Source: Lachnospiraceae bacterium P6B14
GTDB taxonomy: Bacteria > Bacillota > Clostridia > Lachnospirales > Lachnospiraceae
NCBI GenBank assembly: GCA_000687695.1
Contig: JHWZ01000018.1
Coordinates: 1-46,390, forward strand
DNA: 46,390 nucleotides
Reading direction: 5' to 3'
Shown here: piece after piece, positions 1 through 8,781 of the stretch
Position numbering within the stretch: position 1 is the stretch's first letter
How the letters are laid out: every line of letters begins with the position of its first letter
The notes under the pieces: model-generated
The model's input: the letters and a program-made list of their open reading frames with translations, nothing else
What the model was told of the DNA's origin: nothing
Database searches by the model: none
Position numbers and translations under genes: made by a program

Positions 1-1
1 A

Positions 2-235
2 ATGAAGGATCTATACAATAAACGAAAAGAAACCATAGAGCGATTGTTTGGAACAGCAAAAGAGAATCACGGTTTCCGATACACGCAGATGTATGGAAAG
101 GCCCGGATGCAAATGAAGGTCGGGCTAACCTTTGCGTGTATGAATCTAAAGAAACTGGCAAGAATCCTAAAAAAGAAGGGGATAATCCCCACTATTTTTC
201 GCTATTTTCCTAAAAATCTACCAATTGCATGCTAA
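2..235 (+). CDS. IS1182-type transposase, C-terminal remnant
   Basis: The frame is open at the left window edge and encodes the last ~77 residues of a DDE transposase. The block ETIERLFGTAKENHGFRY followed by a Met/Lys-rich helix (MNLKKLARILKKKG) is the usual C-terminus of IS1182-type (DDE_Tnp_1_6) enzymes, with the third acidic residue of the DDE triad normally in the ERLFG segment. The rest of the gene lies outside the window, so I cannot say whether it is intact. It is on the strand opposite the butyrate operon and ends 20 bp before that operon's terminator. No inverted repeat end could be placed with confidence. Confidence 0.75.
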   Translation: MKDLYNKRKETIERLFGTAKENHGFRYTQMYGKARMQMKVGLTFACMNLKKLARILKKKGIIPTIFRYFPKNLPIAC

Positions 236-241
236 AACAGG

Positions 242-328
242 AAAAAAAACGAGAAAACCCGGTTCAGCGGAACTTTCCGCCAAACCGGGTTTGTCTACGG
301 TCTGCGGGATGCTCATACGAGCATCCCG
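242..328 (-). terminator. Double hairpin terminator of the butyrate operon
   Basis: Two strong hairpins follow the etfA stop on the minus strand. The first is 305-328 (10-bp stem CGGGATGCTC, loop ATAC). The second is 255-292 (10-bp outer and 6-bp inner stem). On the minus strand the second is followed by a T tract (A run at 242-249 on plus), as expected for intrinsic termination. It also separates the transposase remnant from the operon. Confidence 0.75.
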
Positions 329-358
329 TTTAATAGCTTATTCAGACTAAAGACTCGA

Positions 359-1408
359 TCAAGCCTTCTCCATCTCTGCCTTAACCATGTCAGTCATCTG
401 CGGAAGAATCTTGTTCAGATCTCCTACGATTCCATAGTCAGCAACATCGAAGATCGGAGCATCCTCATCCTTGTTGATAGCGATGATGAGATCACTCTCC
501 TCCATACCTGCTACGTGCTGGATAGCACCTGAGATACCGATCGCGAAGTAAACGTTCGGGCGAACAGTCTTTCCGGTCTGTCCTACCTGACGCTCCTGCG
601 GAAGCCAGCCGTTCTCTACAACCGCACGAGAGCAGCTTACTGTTCCGCCGATAACCTCAGCGAAGTTCTCAAGAAGCTTGAAGTTCTCTGCAGAACCTAC
701 ACCACGTCCACCTGATACGAGGATCTTTGCGTCCATGATATCAACGGTAGAAGCAACCTTCTTAACCACATCCTGGATCTCCACATAGCGATTATCCGGA
801 GTGAATCCCGGGTTGAACTCGATGATGTCAGCCTTAGCGCCCTTGTTCGGCTCGATCTTCTGCATAACGCCCGGACGTACGGTAGCCATCTGCGGACGGT
901 TGTACGGGCAGGCGATCGTAGCGATCGTGTTACCGCCGAATGCAGGACGGGTCATGAGAAGCTGTTTCTCGATGTCCGTATTAGCTGCATTGTCATGGAA
1001 TGTACCGATCTCAAGTACTGTACAGTCAGCTGTAAGACCTGTAGCCACACGAGCTGATACTGTAGGACCGAGGTCACGACCGATCGGTGTAGCTCCTACG
1101 AGCATAACCTCCGGCTTGTACTCCTTGATAGCAGAAGCCAATGCATGAGCATATGGCTCTGTACGATAATCCTTAAGCTCAGGATCATCGATAACGATTA
1201 CGTGATCCGCACCGTACTCAGCGAGCGAATCAGCTTTATCCTTGATTCCGGATCCGATAAGAACTGCGGTCACATCCTGACCGAGGTCTGCTGCCAGATC
1301 CTTTGCTTTGCCCAACAACTCAAAGGCGATTCCTCCGATCACACCGTCGACCTGCTCAGCAAAGACATAAACGCCCTTATATTCTTCAATATTCGGTGTA
1401 TTAGCCAT
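359..1408 (-). CDS. etfA: Electron transfer flavoprotein, alpha subunit
   Basis: EtfA forms a heterodimer with EtfB and carries electrons to or from butyryl-CoA dehydrogenase. In clostridia this complex can bifurcate electrons from NADH to crotonyl-CoA and ferredoxin. The 349-residue protein has the N-terminal Rossmann-like domain (about 10-190) and the conserved C-terminal FAD-binding domain, with SGGRGVGSAENF at 232-243, then GQTGKTVRP and GISGAIQH near 277-299. It is the last gene of the thl-crt-hbd-bcd-etfB-etfA operon. Its ribosome site AAGGAGGG overlaps the etfB stop codon, so translation is probably coupled. A double terminator follows. Confidence 0.96.
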   Translation of the reverse strand: MANTPNIEEYKGVYVFAEQVDGVIGGIAFELLGKAKDLAADLGQDVTAVLIGSGIKDKADSLAEYGADHVIVIDDPELKDYRTEPYAHALASAIKEYKPEVMLVGATPIGRDLGPTVSARVATGLTADCTVLEIGTFHDNAANTDIEKQLLMTRPAFGGNTIATIACPYNRPQMATVRPGVMQKIEPNKGAKADIIEFNPGFTPDNRYVEIQDVVKKVASTVDIMDAKILVSGGRGVGSAENFKLLENFAEVIGGTVSCSRAVVENGWLPQERQVGQTGKTVRPNVYFAIGISGAIQHVAGMEESDLIIAINKDEDAPIFDVADYGIVGDLNKILPQMTDMVKAEMEKA

Positions 1409-1421
1409 TATATGTCCCTCC

Positions 1422-2210
1422 TTAGATTACATGCTTTTCTTTCAACTTGTCAACGATGATCGTAGCGCCCTCTGTCGGATCAGCCGGTACAAACTTCTCG
1501 CCTGCACCCTTTCTTACCTTGTCAGAAGCCTTAGCGATCTTGGTCGGTGAACCATTAAGACCGAGGTTGGAATCATCAACATCCTTGAGGTCTGCACGTC
1601 CCCATGTTGTGATCTCCTTCTCGAAAGCATCCCAGATTCCGCCCGGGCTCATGTAACGTGGCTCGTTCAGCTCTGAAAGTGCTGTGATCAGGCACGGCAT
1701 TTTTGCCTTGAGTACATGGTAACGATCCTGGTACTGTCTCTGAACGATAACAGAATCACCCTCAACCTTGATATCCTGTGCATAAGAAATGACAGGAAGT
1801 CCGAGGTGCTCAGCGATCTGAGGACCAACCTGAGCGGTATCACCATCGATAGCCTGACGACCTGTGATGATGAGGTCATAATCGATATTGCGAAGAGCAC
1901 CTGCGATCGTTGTAGATGTTGCCCATGTGTCGGCACCACCGAGAACACGATCTGTAACAAGGATTCCCTTGTCTGCGCCCATTGCCATAGCCTCGCGAAG
2001 TACATCCTCTGCCTTCGGAAGGCCCATGGTAAGAACCGTTACTTCTACATCGTCTCTTTCATCCTTGATGCGAAGCGCTGCCTCGAGGCCCGCCTTGTCA
2101 TCCGGATTCATGATAGTGAGCATCGCTGCTCTGTTAAGTGTACCGTCCGGGTTGAATACGACACCGCCCGCTGTATCCGGTACCTGTTTGATACATACTA
2201 CGATTTTCAC
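1422..2210 (-). CDS. etfB: Electron transfer flavoprotein, beta subunit
   Basis: This is the partner of EtfA in the Bcd-EtfAB complex. The 262-residue protein starts MKIVVCIKQVPDT, the typical EtfB opening. It contains LIITGRQAIDGDTAQVGPQ near residues 114-132 (the EtfB signature and nucleotide-binding region) and a C-terminal helix that normally wraps around EtfA. It lies 16 bp downstream of bcd with a GGAGGG site just before the ATG. I infer the bifurcating form from the gene order; sequence reading alone does not prove bifurcation. Confidence 0.96.
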   Translation of the reverse strand: MKIVVCIKQVPDTAGGVVFNPDGTLNRAAMLTIMNPDDKAGLEAALRIKDERDDVEVTVLTMGLPKAEDVLREAMAMGADKGILVTDRVLGGADTWATSTTIAGALRNIDYDLIITGRQAIDGDTAQVGPQIAEHLGLPVISYAQDIKVEGDSVIVQRQYQDRYHVLKAKMPCLITALSELNEPRYMSPGGIWDAFEKEITTWGRADLKDVDDSNLGLNGSPTKIAKASDKVRKGAGEKFVPADPTEGATIIVDKLKEKHVI

Positions 2211-2226
2211 TGCGAACCCTCCTTTC

Positions 2227-3402
2227 TTATTTCAAAAGATTACCTGAGATGACCATACGCTGAACCTCAGAAGTTCCCTCATAGATCTCTGTGATCTTAG
2301 CGTCGCGCATCATACGCTCTACGTCATACTCACGGATATAACCATAACCACCGAACAACTGAACCGCCTTGGTAGTAACCTCCATAGCGGTCTCTGCAGC
2401 GAAGAGCTTAGCCATAGCTGCCTCTACTGAGTAGCTGACCTTTGCACCCTCTGCGAACTGCTGCTTCTTCATAGCAGCCTGATATACAAGAAGCTTTGCA
2501 GCCTCAGTCTTTGCAGCCATGTCAGCGAGCTGGAACTGAGTGTTCTGCTGCTGAGCGATGGTACGACCGAACTGCTTTCTCTCCTTGGTGTACTCGATAG
2601 TACGATCGATAGCACCCTCTGCCAGACCGAGCGCCTGAGCAGCGATACCGATACGACCACCATCAAGTGTGTGCATCGCGATCGGGAATCCCTTTCCGCG
2701 AGCGCCGAGGAGGTTCTCCTCAGGGATACGAGCATCTTCAAAAATAAGCTCATACGTGGATGAACCACGGATACCCATCTTCTTCTCCTTTGTTCCGAAT
2801 GAGAATCCCGGAGTATCCTTATCTACGATGAACGCTGAGAAGTTCTTTTTCTTGCGTCCACGCTTATCCTCTGTGATATCGGTAACAGCGATGATGATAT
2901 ATACATCAGCAACCTTACCGTTTGTGATGAAGCACTTGGAACCGTTCAGTACCCACTCATGTGTGGACTCATCAAGAACAGCCTTTGTCTGTGCTCCCTG
3001 AGCGTCGGTACCTGCCATAGGCTCGGTAAGTCCGAAAGCTCCGAGCTTCTCGCCGCTGCAAAGAGGCGGAAGATATTTTTTCTTCTGCTCCTCTGTACCA
3101 TAGGTGAGGATCGGGTCAACACAAAGTGATGTATGTGCTGATACGATAACGCCTGTTGTACCGCAGACCTTGCTCATCTCCTCCACGCACATGATGTAGG
3201 TGAGGATGTCAGCGCCCTGGCCGCCATACTCTTTCGGCACCGGGATTCCGAGGAAGCCATACTTGCCCATCTTCTTCACGGTCTCCATAGGGAACGCTTC
3301 AGTCTCGTCGGTCTCCTGTGCCAGTGGCTTTACTTCATTCTCTGCGAAGTCCTGAAACAGCTGACGCGCCATCTCGTGCTTCTTATCCAATGTAAAATCC
3401 AT
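2227..3402 (-). CDS. bcd: Butyryl-CoA dehydrogenase (short-chain acyl-CoA dehydrogenase)
   Basis: This FAD enzyme reduces crotonyl-CoA to butyryl-CoA with EtfAB. The 391 residues are full length. Visible motifs are the FAD/substrate segment GAFGLTEPMAGTDA, the C-terminal ARTIAQ-type helix region (GRTIAQQQNTQFQLADM), QLFGGYGYIREYDVERMMRD, and the catalytic base Glu375 in the IYEGTSEVQRM motif. It lies between hbd and etfB, as in other clostridial bcs clusters. Some acyl-CoA dehydrogenases have other substrates, but the flanking genes make the butyryl assignment strong. Confidence 0.96.
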   Translation of the reverse strand: MDFTLDKKHEMARQLFQDFAENEVKPLAQETDETEAFPMETVKKMGKYGFLGIPVPKEYGGQGADILTYIMCVEEMSKVCGTTGVIVSAHTSLCVDPILTYGTEEQKKKYLPPLCSGEKLGAFGLTEPMAGTDAQGAQTKAVLDESTHEWVLNGSKCFITNGKVADVYIIIAVTDITEDKRGRKKKNFSAFIVDKDTPGFSFGTKEKKMGIRGSSTYELIFEDARIPEENLLGARGKGFPIAMHTLDGGRIGIAAQALGLAEGAIDRTIEYTKERKQFGRTIAQQQNTQFQLADMAAKTEAAKLLVYQAAMKKQQFAEGAKVSYSVEAAMAKLFAAETAMEVTTKAVQLFGGYGYIREYDVERMMRDAKITEIYEGTSEVQRMVISGNLLK

Positions 3403-3435
3403 TAGCTAAACTCCTTTCGGTTTATTTTTTTTAGA

Positions 3436-4272
3436 TCAATATTTGAAGAATCCCTCGCCGCTCTTGCAGCCGAGCTTGCCATCAGCTACCATCTTCTCAA
3501 GAAGCGGTGCCGGCTTGTACTTCGGATCGTTGTTTGTACCTGCATAGATAACGTTCATGATCGCAAGGCAGATGTCGAGGCCGATATAATCACCGAGGTG
3601 AAGCGGTCCCATCGGATGGTTACATCCGAGCTGCATAGCGATGTCGATATCCTCAGCAGAAGCAACATCAGCGTCGAGTACGTTGATAGCCTCGTTGATC
3701 ATCGGGATAAGAATACGGTTAACAGCAAATCCCGGAGCCTCGTTGATACGTACCGGAGTCTTGCCGATCTCCTCTGAGATCTTGATGATCTTGTCAAATA
3801 CTTCATCAGTTGTGCTCTTTGACTTGATAACCTCAACCAGCTTCATACGAGCTGCCGGGTTAAAGAAATGCATACCTGAAAGCGGTCTGTCGAGTCCCTC
3901 TCCGATCTCTGAGATGTTCAGAGATGAAGTGTTGGATGTGAAGATACAATCCTTCGGAACGATTGACTGCAGCTCTGTGAAGGTATCCTTCTTAACCTGC
4001 ATGTCCTCGAAAGCAGCCTCTACGATAAGGTCACAATCTGTACAGATGTCCTTGAGACCGGTCTTGATACGGCCAAGGATAGCATCAGCAGCTGCCTGAT
4101 CCATCTTGCCCTTGGCAACCATCTTGTCAAGACCCTTCTTGATCTTCTCCTTACCACCTGCTGCAAACTCCTCCTTGATGTCGCAAAGACGAACCTCAAA
4201 TCCATCAACCTGAGCGAAAGCCTGTGCGATACCGGAACCCATGGTTCCTGCACCAATTACACCTACTACCAT
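3436..4272 (-). CDS. hbd: 3-hydroxybutyryl-CoA dehydrogenase
   Basis: This enzyme reduces acetoacetyl-CoA to 3-hydroxybutyryl-CoA with NAD(P)H. The 278-residue protein begins with the dinucleotide fold GVIGAGTMGSGIAQAF (4-19). It has SNTSSLNISEI at 113-123, the catalytic His135 in GMHFFNPA, and the C-terminal dimer domain with NHPMGPLHLGDYIGLD. A GGAGGAAA site precedes the ATG. It is the third gene of the operon, between crt and bcd. Confidence 0.96.
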   Translation of the reverse strand: MVVGVIGAGTMGSGIAQAFAQVDGFEVRLCDIKEEFAAGGKEKIKKGLDKMVAKGKMDQAAADAILGRIKTGLKDICTDCDLIVEAAFEDMQVKKDTFTELQSIVPKDCIFTSNTSSLNISEIGEGLDRPLSGMHFFNPAARMKLVEVIKSKSTTDEVFDKIIKISEEIGKTPVRINEAPGFAVNRILIPMINEAINVLDADVASAEDIDIAMQLGCNHPMGPLHLGDYIGLDICLAIMNVIYAGTNNDPKYKPAPLLEKMVADGKLGCKSGEGFFKY

Positions 4273-4309
4273 AATATATTTCCTCCTTAAATTTGATTCG
4301 ATTGATTAG

Positions 4310-4347
4310 AAAAATGTTCCGGACGGCCGGTTCATTTTTAAAAATAA
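4310..4347 (-). terminator. Weak hairpin between crt and hbd
   Basis: A short GC-rich inverted repeat (CCGG..CCGG near 4318-4332) lies just after the crt stop and is followed on the minus strand by AACATTTTT. It may attenuate or process the operon transcript rather than end it, since hbd follows without a recognisable promoter. Confidence 0.35.
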
Positions 4348-5136
4348 CTAGCAGTTCTTGAAGTCAACAACCTTAACCTTCTCCTCTTTCGGAGCAAGGA
4401 AGTTGCCCATTCCTGCCTTCTGATCCTCTGTCTCGAAGCAGTCACCGAAAAGCTTCTCCTCAAGAGCAACAGCATCATCAATGTTCATCTGATAGCCCTC
4501 GTTGATAGCCTTTTTACAGTTGCGTACTGCGATCGGAGCCTGAGCGGCGATGCCGTTAGCCATCTTCTTTGCCTGCTCCATAAGCTCAGCCTGCGGATAT
4601 ACAGCATTTACAAGACCGATTCTGAATGCCTCATCAGCCTTGATATTGCGTGCACCGAAGATAAGCTGCTTAGCCATGCCCATCGGTACGAGACGCGGAA
4701 GTCTCTGTGTACCACCGAATCCCGGTGTGATTCCGAGACCAACCTCCGGCTGACCGAACATAGCGTTGTCGGAACAGATTCTGATGTCACAGCTCATTGA
4801 AATCTCGCATCCTCCGCCGAGTGCAAATCCGTTCACTGCAGCGATGGTCGGAATAGGAAGCTTCGCCAGCTTCAAAAATACGTCGTTACCCTTCTTACCG
4901 AAAGCCTCTCCTTCAGCCTTTGTAAGTGTGCTCATCTCACCGATATCAGCACCTGCGACAAAGCTCTTCTCTCCTGCACCTGTAAGGATGACGCAACGGA
5001 TCGCATCGAGATCGATGTTATCCAGTGTCTGATCAAGCTCATCCAACACCTGAGAGTTAAGCGCATTCAGAGCTTTTTCACGGCTGATGGTGATGATAGC
5101 GATCTTGTCTTCAACCTCATACTGAATGAATTCCAT
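4348..5136 (-). CDS. crt: 3-hydroxybutyryl-CoA dehydratase (crotonase)
   Basis: Crt dehydrates 3-hydroxybutyryl-CoA to crotonyl-CoA. The 262 residues show the enoyl-CoA hydratase fold: oxyanion hole segments AGADIGEM (61-68) and GFALGGGCEI (103-112), and both catalytic glutamates, Glu111 (GGGCEI) and Glu131 (GQPEVGLGITPGFGG). The extreme C-terminus (KVKVVDFKNC) extends slightly past the usual end. An AGGAGG-like site precedes the ATG. It is separated from thl by 166 bp holding a hairpin and a structured repeat (5169-5248). Confidence 0.95.
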   Translation of the reverse strand: MEFIQYEVEDKIAIITISREKALNALNSQVLDELDQTLDNIDLDAIRCVILTGAGEKSFVAGADIGEMSTLTKAEGEAFGKKGNDVFLKLAKLPIPTIAAVNGFALGGGCEISMSCDIRICSDNAMFGQPEVGLGITPGFGGTQRLPRLVPMGMAKQLIFGARNIKADEAFRIGLVNAVYPQAELMEQAKKMANGIAAQAPIAVRNCKKAINEGYQMNIDDAVALEEKLFGDCFETEDQKAGMGNFLAPKEEKVKVVDFKNC

Positions 5137-5168
5137 GTTAGTTTTTCCTCCCGTTTATTATTGTTGAT

Positions 5169-5248
5169 GGCGCCGGCGGCAGGAGTTTTCTCACAGCGAA
5201 CCAGCGCAGCTGTGAGTCGTGAGAAAAGCTCCGACCGCGTCCGGCGCC
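5169..5248 (+). repeat. Structured intergenic element, family 1 copy A
   Basis: A long imperfect palindrome lies inside the butyrate operon between thl and crt. The outer stem is GGCGCCGG (5169-5176) with CCGGCGCC (5241-5248). The next stem is GGAG/CTCC (5182-5185 / 5229-5232), then TTTTCTCAC/GTGAGAAAA (5186-5194 / 5219-5227), with a single unpaired G at 5228. An apical CAGC-GCA-GCTG hairpin (5202-5212) sits inside. It shares ~70 bp of near identity with the complement of 28315-28399 and the same plan as 12849-12924. It is read here on plus, opposite to operon transcription. Confidence 0.8.
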
Positions 5249-5262
5249 TTTTTAATATACTA

Positions 5263-5290
5263 AACCAGCCGGTCATCTGACCGGCCGGTT
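5263..5290 (-). terminator. Hairpin just after thl
   Basis: A near-perfect 12-bp inverted repeat (AACCaGCCGGTC - ATCT - GACCGGCcGGTT) begins 12 bp past the thl stop on the minus strand and is followed by TTTAG. With no clear T tract it is more likely an attenuator or RNA-stabilising hairpin separating thl from crt expression than a full terminator. Confidence 0.5.
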
Positions 5291-5302
5291 ATAAGTTCTG
5301 AA

Positions 5303-6499
5303 TCAATCCATCTCAACGATAGTTGCGCATCCCATACCACCGCCGATGCAGAGCGTAGCCAGACCCTTCTTAGCGCCTGCCTTCTTCATCTCATGAAGAA
5401 GTGTAACCAGGATACGGCAGCCTGATGCTCCAACCGGATGTCCGAGTGCGATCGCACCACCGTTCGGGTTGAGCTGCTTGTCAACATCGATTCCGAGATC
5501 CTTTCCTACTGCTACTGACTGAGCAGCGAATGCCTCGTTAGCCTCGATGATGTCGAAGTCAGAAATGCTCATGCCTGTCTTCTCCATAACCTTCTTTGTA
5601 GCAGCAACAGGTCCGATACCCATAACCTCCGGACGAACACCTGCAAGTGCTCCTGCAACAAATGTAGCCATCGGAGTAACACCGAGCTCCTTAGCCTTCT
5701 CCTCGCTCATAACTACGATAGCAGCTGCACCATCGTTGATACCTGATGCATTTCCTGCTGTTACGAATCCGTCTTTATTGATCGGACGCATGCCTGCGAG
5801 CTTCTCAAGAGTTACGTCAGGACGCGGTCCCTCATCTGTATCGAAGATAACAGTCTCTTTTCTCTTCTTAACCTCTACCGGAACGATCTCATCCTTGAAT
5901 GCACCGGTCTCGAGAGCCTTTTTGCATTTCTGCTGTGAGTTGAATGCGAACTCATCAAGCTCCTCACGTGTAAGTCCCCACTCGTTGCAGATGTTATCAG
6001 CTGTCTGGATCATGTGATAGTCGTTGAACGCATCCCAGAGAGCATCCTTAACCATCGTATCCACGAGCGCACCCTGGCTCTGTGACGGCCAAGTCATACG
6101 ATATCCGTAACGACCCTGCGGGATAGCATATGGAGCCATGCTCATGTTCTCCATACCACCTGCTACAACCACGTCAGCATCTCCTGCCATGATCATCTGA
6201 GCAGCCTGGTTGACACAGTTAAGACCTGAACCGCAGACAACGTTTGATGTTACAGCCGGAACCTCGATCGGAAGTCCTGCCTTGAGAGTTGCCTGACGTG
6301 CTACATTCTGTCCCTGTCCTGCCTGGATAACGCATCCCATGTAAACATGGTCAACCTGATCCGGCTTAACTCCTGCACGATTGAGCGCTTCCTTGATCAC
6401 GATCGCTCCCAGATCGGCTACCGGGATAGTAGAAAGGCCACCGCCCATTGTTCCAATCGCAGTACGACATGCACCTGCTAAAACCACTTTTCTTGCCAT
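5303..6499 (-). CDS. thl: Acetyl-CoA C-acetyltransferase (thiolase)
   Basis: Thiolase condenses two acetyl-CoA to acetoacetyl-CoA, the first step toward butyrate. The 398 residues are full length with the nucleophilic Cys89 (VVCGSGLNC), His354 in GHPVGASG, and the second active-site Cys384 in CIGGGMG. It is the first gene of the operon. A consensus promoter lies at 6575-6603 with a palindrome between promoter and gene, and an AAGGAGG site precedes the ATG. Confidence 0.97.
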   Translation of the reverse strand: MARKVVLAGACRTAIGTMGGGLSTIPVADLGAIVIKEALNRAGVKPDQVDHVYMGCVIQAGQGQNVARQATLKAGLPIEVPAVTSNVVCGSGLNCVNQAAQMIMAGDADVVVAGGMENMSMAPYAIPQGRYGYRMTWPSQSQGALVDTMVKDALWDAFNDYHMIQTADNICNEWGLTREELDEFAFNSQQKCKKALETGAFKDEIVPVEVKKRKETVIFDTDEGPRPDVTLEKLAGMRPINKDGFVTAGNASGINDGAAAIVVMSEEKAKELGVTPMATFVAGALAGVRPEVMGIGPVAATKKVMEKTGMSISDFDIIEANEAFAAQSVAVGKDLGIDVDKQLNPNGGAIALGHPVGASGCRILVTLLHEMKKAGAKKGLATLCIGGGMGCATIVEMD

Positions 6500-6548
6500 G
6501 AAAATAGTCCTCCTTATGATACATAATTTTTCACATGTTACGAACTTT

Positions 6549-6564
6549 TGTCACAAATGTGACA
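6549..6564. promoter_or_regulatory. Palindromic operator candidate upstream of thl
   Basis: TGTCACA-AA-TGTGACA is a perfect 7-bp inverted repeat with a 2-bp centre. It begins 10 bp downstream of the thl -10 box, so it would cover roughly the first transcribed bases, where a repressor would block transcription. It is not the Rex consensus (TTGTGA-N6-TCACAA); the half-sites face the other way. The regulator is unknown. Confidence 0.5.
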
Positions 6565-6574
6565 GTCTTGTTCT

Positions 6575-6603
6575 ATCATAACAAAAATGGCTGACATTGT
6601 CAA
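6575..6603 (-). promoter_or_regulatory. Sigma-A promoter of the butyrate operon
   Basis: On the minus strand, -35 TTGACA (6598-6603) and -10 TATGAT (6575-6580) are separated by exactly 17 bp. It is 76 bp upstream of the thl ATG and is the only strong promoter seen for the six-gene operon. Confidence 0.8.
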
Positions 6604-6634
6604 TGATTTAACGAACGAAATTTTATAAATATTC

Positions 6635-6765
6635 GGAGCAGTATACAATACTTGTACGGGCACGCTTTCGCTTTTTTCTCGTACGTCACGTTGCATGCAC
6701 GGAAAATACCCGTGCTACGCAACGACGTACGAGACACATCCCGTACAAGTATGTATTTCTGCTCC
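6635..6765 (-). repeat. Structured intergenic element, family 2 copy D
   Basis: This 131-bp element lies between the coaD terminators and the thl promoter. Paired segments from outside in: GGAGCAG/CTGCTCC (6635-6641 / 6759-6765); a perfect 13-bp arm ATACTTGTACGGG (6648-6660 / 6740-6752); CTCGTACGT/ACGTACGAG (6678-6686 / 6725-6733); CGTTGC/GCAACG (6689-6694 / 6719-6724); and GCACGG/CCGTGC (6697-6702 / 6710-6715) closing a seven-base loop. Read on minus, the loop is GTATTTT and an AAGCGAAAGCG segment lies in the asymmetric internal loop. Copy E (20977-21109) keeps the same order with different stem sequences. Confidence 0.75.
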
Positions 6766-6781
6766 TCATTATTAGTTTTTC

Positions 6782-6934
6782 GCTCGTTGGGCATCTAAAA
6801 AATGTGCATGTAGCCATCTATGCTACATGCTCGCTATTTTTTTCCTTTTCGCTTATTGGGCATCAACAAAAATGTGCATGCAGCTATCTTTGCTACATGC
6901 ACATACTCTTTTATTTTTTTGCTTGGAGGGCATC
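6782..6934 (-). repeat. Tandem triplication of the coaD 3' end and terminator
   Basis: The last coaD codons (GGGCATC block at 6928-6934) recur at 6858-6864 and 6789-6795, spacing about 70 bp. The two downstream copies each carry a hairpin followed on the minus strand by a T tract: 6872-6904 (13-bp stem, near perfect) and 6806-6830 (9-bp stem). The copies of the coding end have drifted and are no longer coding. The result is a tandem pair of intrinsic terminators behind coaD. Confidence 0.7.
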
Positions 6935-7381
6935 AACAACTGCGGGCGGGACCATTTTTGATACGTCTGAACCGTAGTGCGCGACCTCCTTCACGATTGT
7001 CGAGCTCAAAAATGCGTACTCGAGGCTGGTCGTGAAAAACATAGTATCCACCTCAGGCTCGATGCTGTGATTGGTCTGAGCGATCTGCATCTCCGTCTCG
7101 AAGTCGGTGACGGCGCGCAGGCCTCTGATGATAAGGTTTGCGCCGTTCTGCTTGGCGAAGTCGATAGTCAGCCCCTCAAATGTTTTTACCTTTACATTCG
7201 GGATGTGCCCGGTCGTCTCCTCGATGAGCTTCACCCTTTCCTCTCTTGTAAACAGAGGATTCTTCGCGCTGTTTACCAGCACACCGATGATGAGCTCGTC
7301 GACCACCTTTGCTGCTCGCTCGATGATATCGAGATGTCCATAGGTTACCGGATCAAAGCTTCCGGGATAGATTGCTTTCAT
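6911..7381 (-). CDS. coaD: Phosphopantetheine adenylyltransferase
   Basis: CoaD transfers AMP from ATP to 4'-phosphopantetheine, the penultimate step of CoA synthesis. The 156 residues match the family length. Motifs are [10 protein letters not shown] (8-17, with the nucleotidyltransferase HxGH-type turn), the [12 protein letters not shown] segment, and [10 protein letters not shown] toward the end (the family's usual SSSxVRE is changed here to SSTIVKE). Its start is 5 bp after the CoA-transferase stop and its ribosome site (GAGGTAA) includes that stop, so the two genes are co-translated, joining CoA supply to CoA-dependent butyrate release. Tandem terminators follow. Confidence 0.95.
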   Translation of the reverse strand: MKAIYPGSFDPVTYGHLDIIERAAKVVDELIIGVLVNSAKNPLFTREERVKLIEETTGHIPNVKVKTFEGLTIDFAKQNGANLIIRGLRAVTDFETEMQIAQTNHSIEPEVDTMFFTTSLEYAFLSSTIVKEVAHYGSDVSKMVPPAVVDALQAKK

Positions 7382-7386
7382 TCGTT

Positions 7387-8730
7387 TTACCTCTTATTTG
7401 ATCTGCGCCACAAGTTCATCTTCTCTGCCTCGGCGATAAGCTCGTCTCTGAAGTCAGGATGCGCAACGCTGATAAGTCTCTCTGCACGCTCCCATGCGGA
7501 ACCGCCCTTAAGGTTTACGATACCGTACTCCGTTACGACATACATCACGCACGGTCTCGGATCGGTCACTACTGCTCCATCAGCCAGTGTCGGACGGATA
7601 CGTGAAACTGTCTCTCCTGCCTTATTGGTAAATGTTGACGACAGGCAGATAAAGCTCTTTCCGCCCTTTGACTTGTATGCACCGAGCACGAAGTCGAGCT
7701 GGCCGCCAGCACCCGAGATGTTCTTGGTGCCGGCTGACTCAGAGTTAACCTGTCCGTAAAGGTCTATATCGATCGCATTATTAATAGAAATAAAATTATC
7801 ATGAGCTGAGATTACATCGATGTCATTTGCATAGTCTACAGGCACGCTCATGCACTCCGGGTTATTGTCGAGGTAGTCATAGAGCTTTTTGGTTCCTGCG
7901 CCGAATGCGTAGGTCTGACGGCCCTTGTTGATATTTTTGCAGTTACCTGTGATCTTTCCTGCCATAGCCATATCGACGAATCCGTCCACATACATCTCGG
8001 TATGCACACCGAGGTCCTTCAGATCAGACTCTGCGATGAGAGCACCAACTGCGTTTGGCATACCTCCGATTCCGAGCTGCAAGCATGCTCCGTTCGGGAT
8101 GCGCTCCACGATGAGCTTTGCCACTGCCTTGTCGATGTCAGTCGCAGGACCTCCTGCCGGAAGCTCACCGATCGGCGGGTTATCTCCCTCGATGATTCCC
8201 GTTACCTGTGACACGTGGATCCTCTCATCGAATCCGCCCAGACAACGAGGCATATTTGTATTTACTTCTACATAGACTTTCTCCGATCTTGAGATGGCTG
8301 CTGCCATATGAGATGCGCTCGGTCCGAAACTGAACCATCCGTGAGCATCCATCGGTGACACCTGGAACACATTTACCGCGATGTCGTCCTCGAGATCACG
8401 ATAGTATCTCGGAAGCTCTGAATAGCGGATCGGTCCGTAGAAAGAGAACCCTTCCGCGATAGCTTTTCTCTCCACTCCGCTCATATGCCATGAGTTCCAT
8501 GTAAAGTGCTCTGCCGGATTCTCGATCTTGAATACCTCCGGAACCCACATAAGGATTCCGCCTCGCAGCTTCACATCCTTGAGGTTTGGCATTTTTTTAG
8601 CGAGCGCCGCGTCAAACGCAACAGGTGTATTTGCGCACCAGCCGAAGTCAACCCAGTCTCCGTCCTTAACCTGCGCGGCAACATCATCCGCACTCACCAG
8701 CTTCTGTTTGTAGATCTCCTGATAGTCCAT
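7387..8730 (-). CDS. but: Butyryl-CoA:acetate CoA-transferase
   Basis: This enzyme releases butyrate by moving CoA from butyryl-CoA to acetate. It belongs to the acetyl-CoA hydrolase/4-hydroxybutyrate CoA-transferase family. The 447 residues include [15 protein letters not shown] (218-232, CoA site) and [12 protein letters not shown], whose Glu245 corresponds to the catalytic glutamate known in the family. A GAGG-like site precedes the ATG. It heads a two-gene unit with coaD beside the butyrate operon; together these genes form a complete acetyl-CoA to butyrate route. A related propionate or 4-hydroxybutyrate transferase cannot be wholly excluded, but context favours butyrate. Confidence 0.92.
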   Translation of the reverse strand: MDYQEIYKQKLVSADDVAAQVKDGDWVDFGWCANTPVAFDAALAKKMPNLKDVKLRGGILMWVPEVFKIENPAEHFTWNSWHMSGVERKAIAEGFSFYGPIRYSELPRYYRDLEDDIAVNVFQVSPMDAHGWFSFGPSASHMAAAISRSEKVYVEVNTNMPRCLGGFDERIHVSQVTGIIEGDNPPIGELPAGGPATDIDKAVAKLIVERIPNGACLQLGIGGMPNAVGALIAESDLKDLGVHTEMYVDGFVDMAMAGKITGNCKNINKGRQTYAFGAGTKKLYDYLDNNPECMSVPVDYANDIDVISAHDNFISINNAIDIDLYGQVNSESAGTKNISGAGGQLDFVLGAYKSKGGKSFICLSSTFTNKAGETVSRIRPTLADGAVVTDPRPCVMYVVTEYGIVNLKGGSAWERAERLISVAHPDFRDELIAEAEKMNLWRRSNKR

Positions 8731-8781
8731 GTTTTATACCTCCGTTTTTGTTTTTGTTTTATTATTTCATCTTAAAAATGC

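Noticed and set aside
801-2252. Plus-strand frames opposite etfA and etfB, and similar long frames opposite many other minus-strand genes
   Set aside because: They are antisense shadows of well-identified genes, lack ribosome sites and show no family motifs.
6549-6564. Rex (NADH-sensing) operator before thl
   Set aside because: The half-sites TGTCACA/TGTGACA are in the opposite arrangement to the Rex consensus; kept only as an operator for an unknown regulator.
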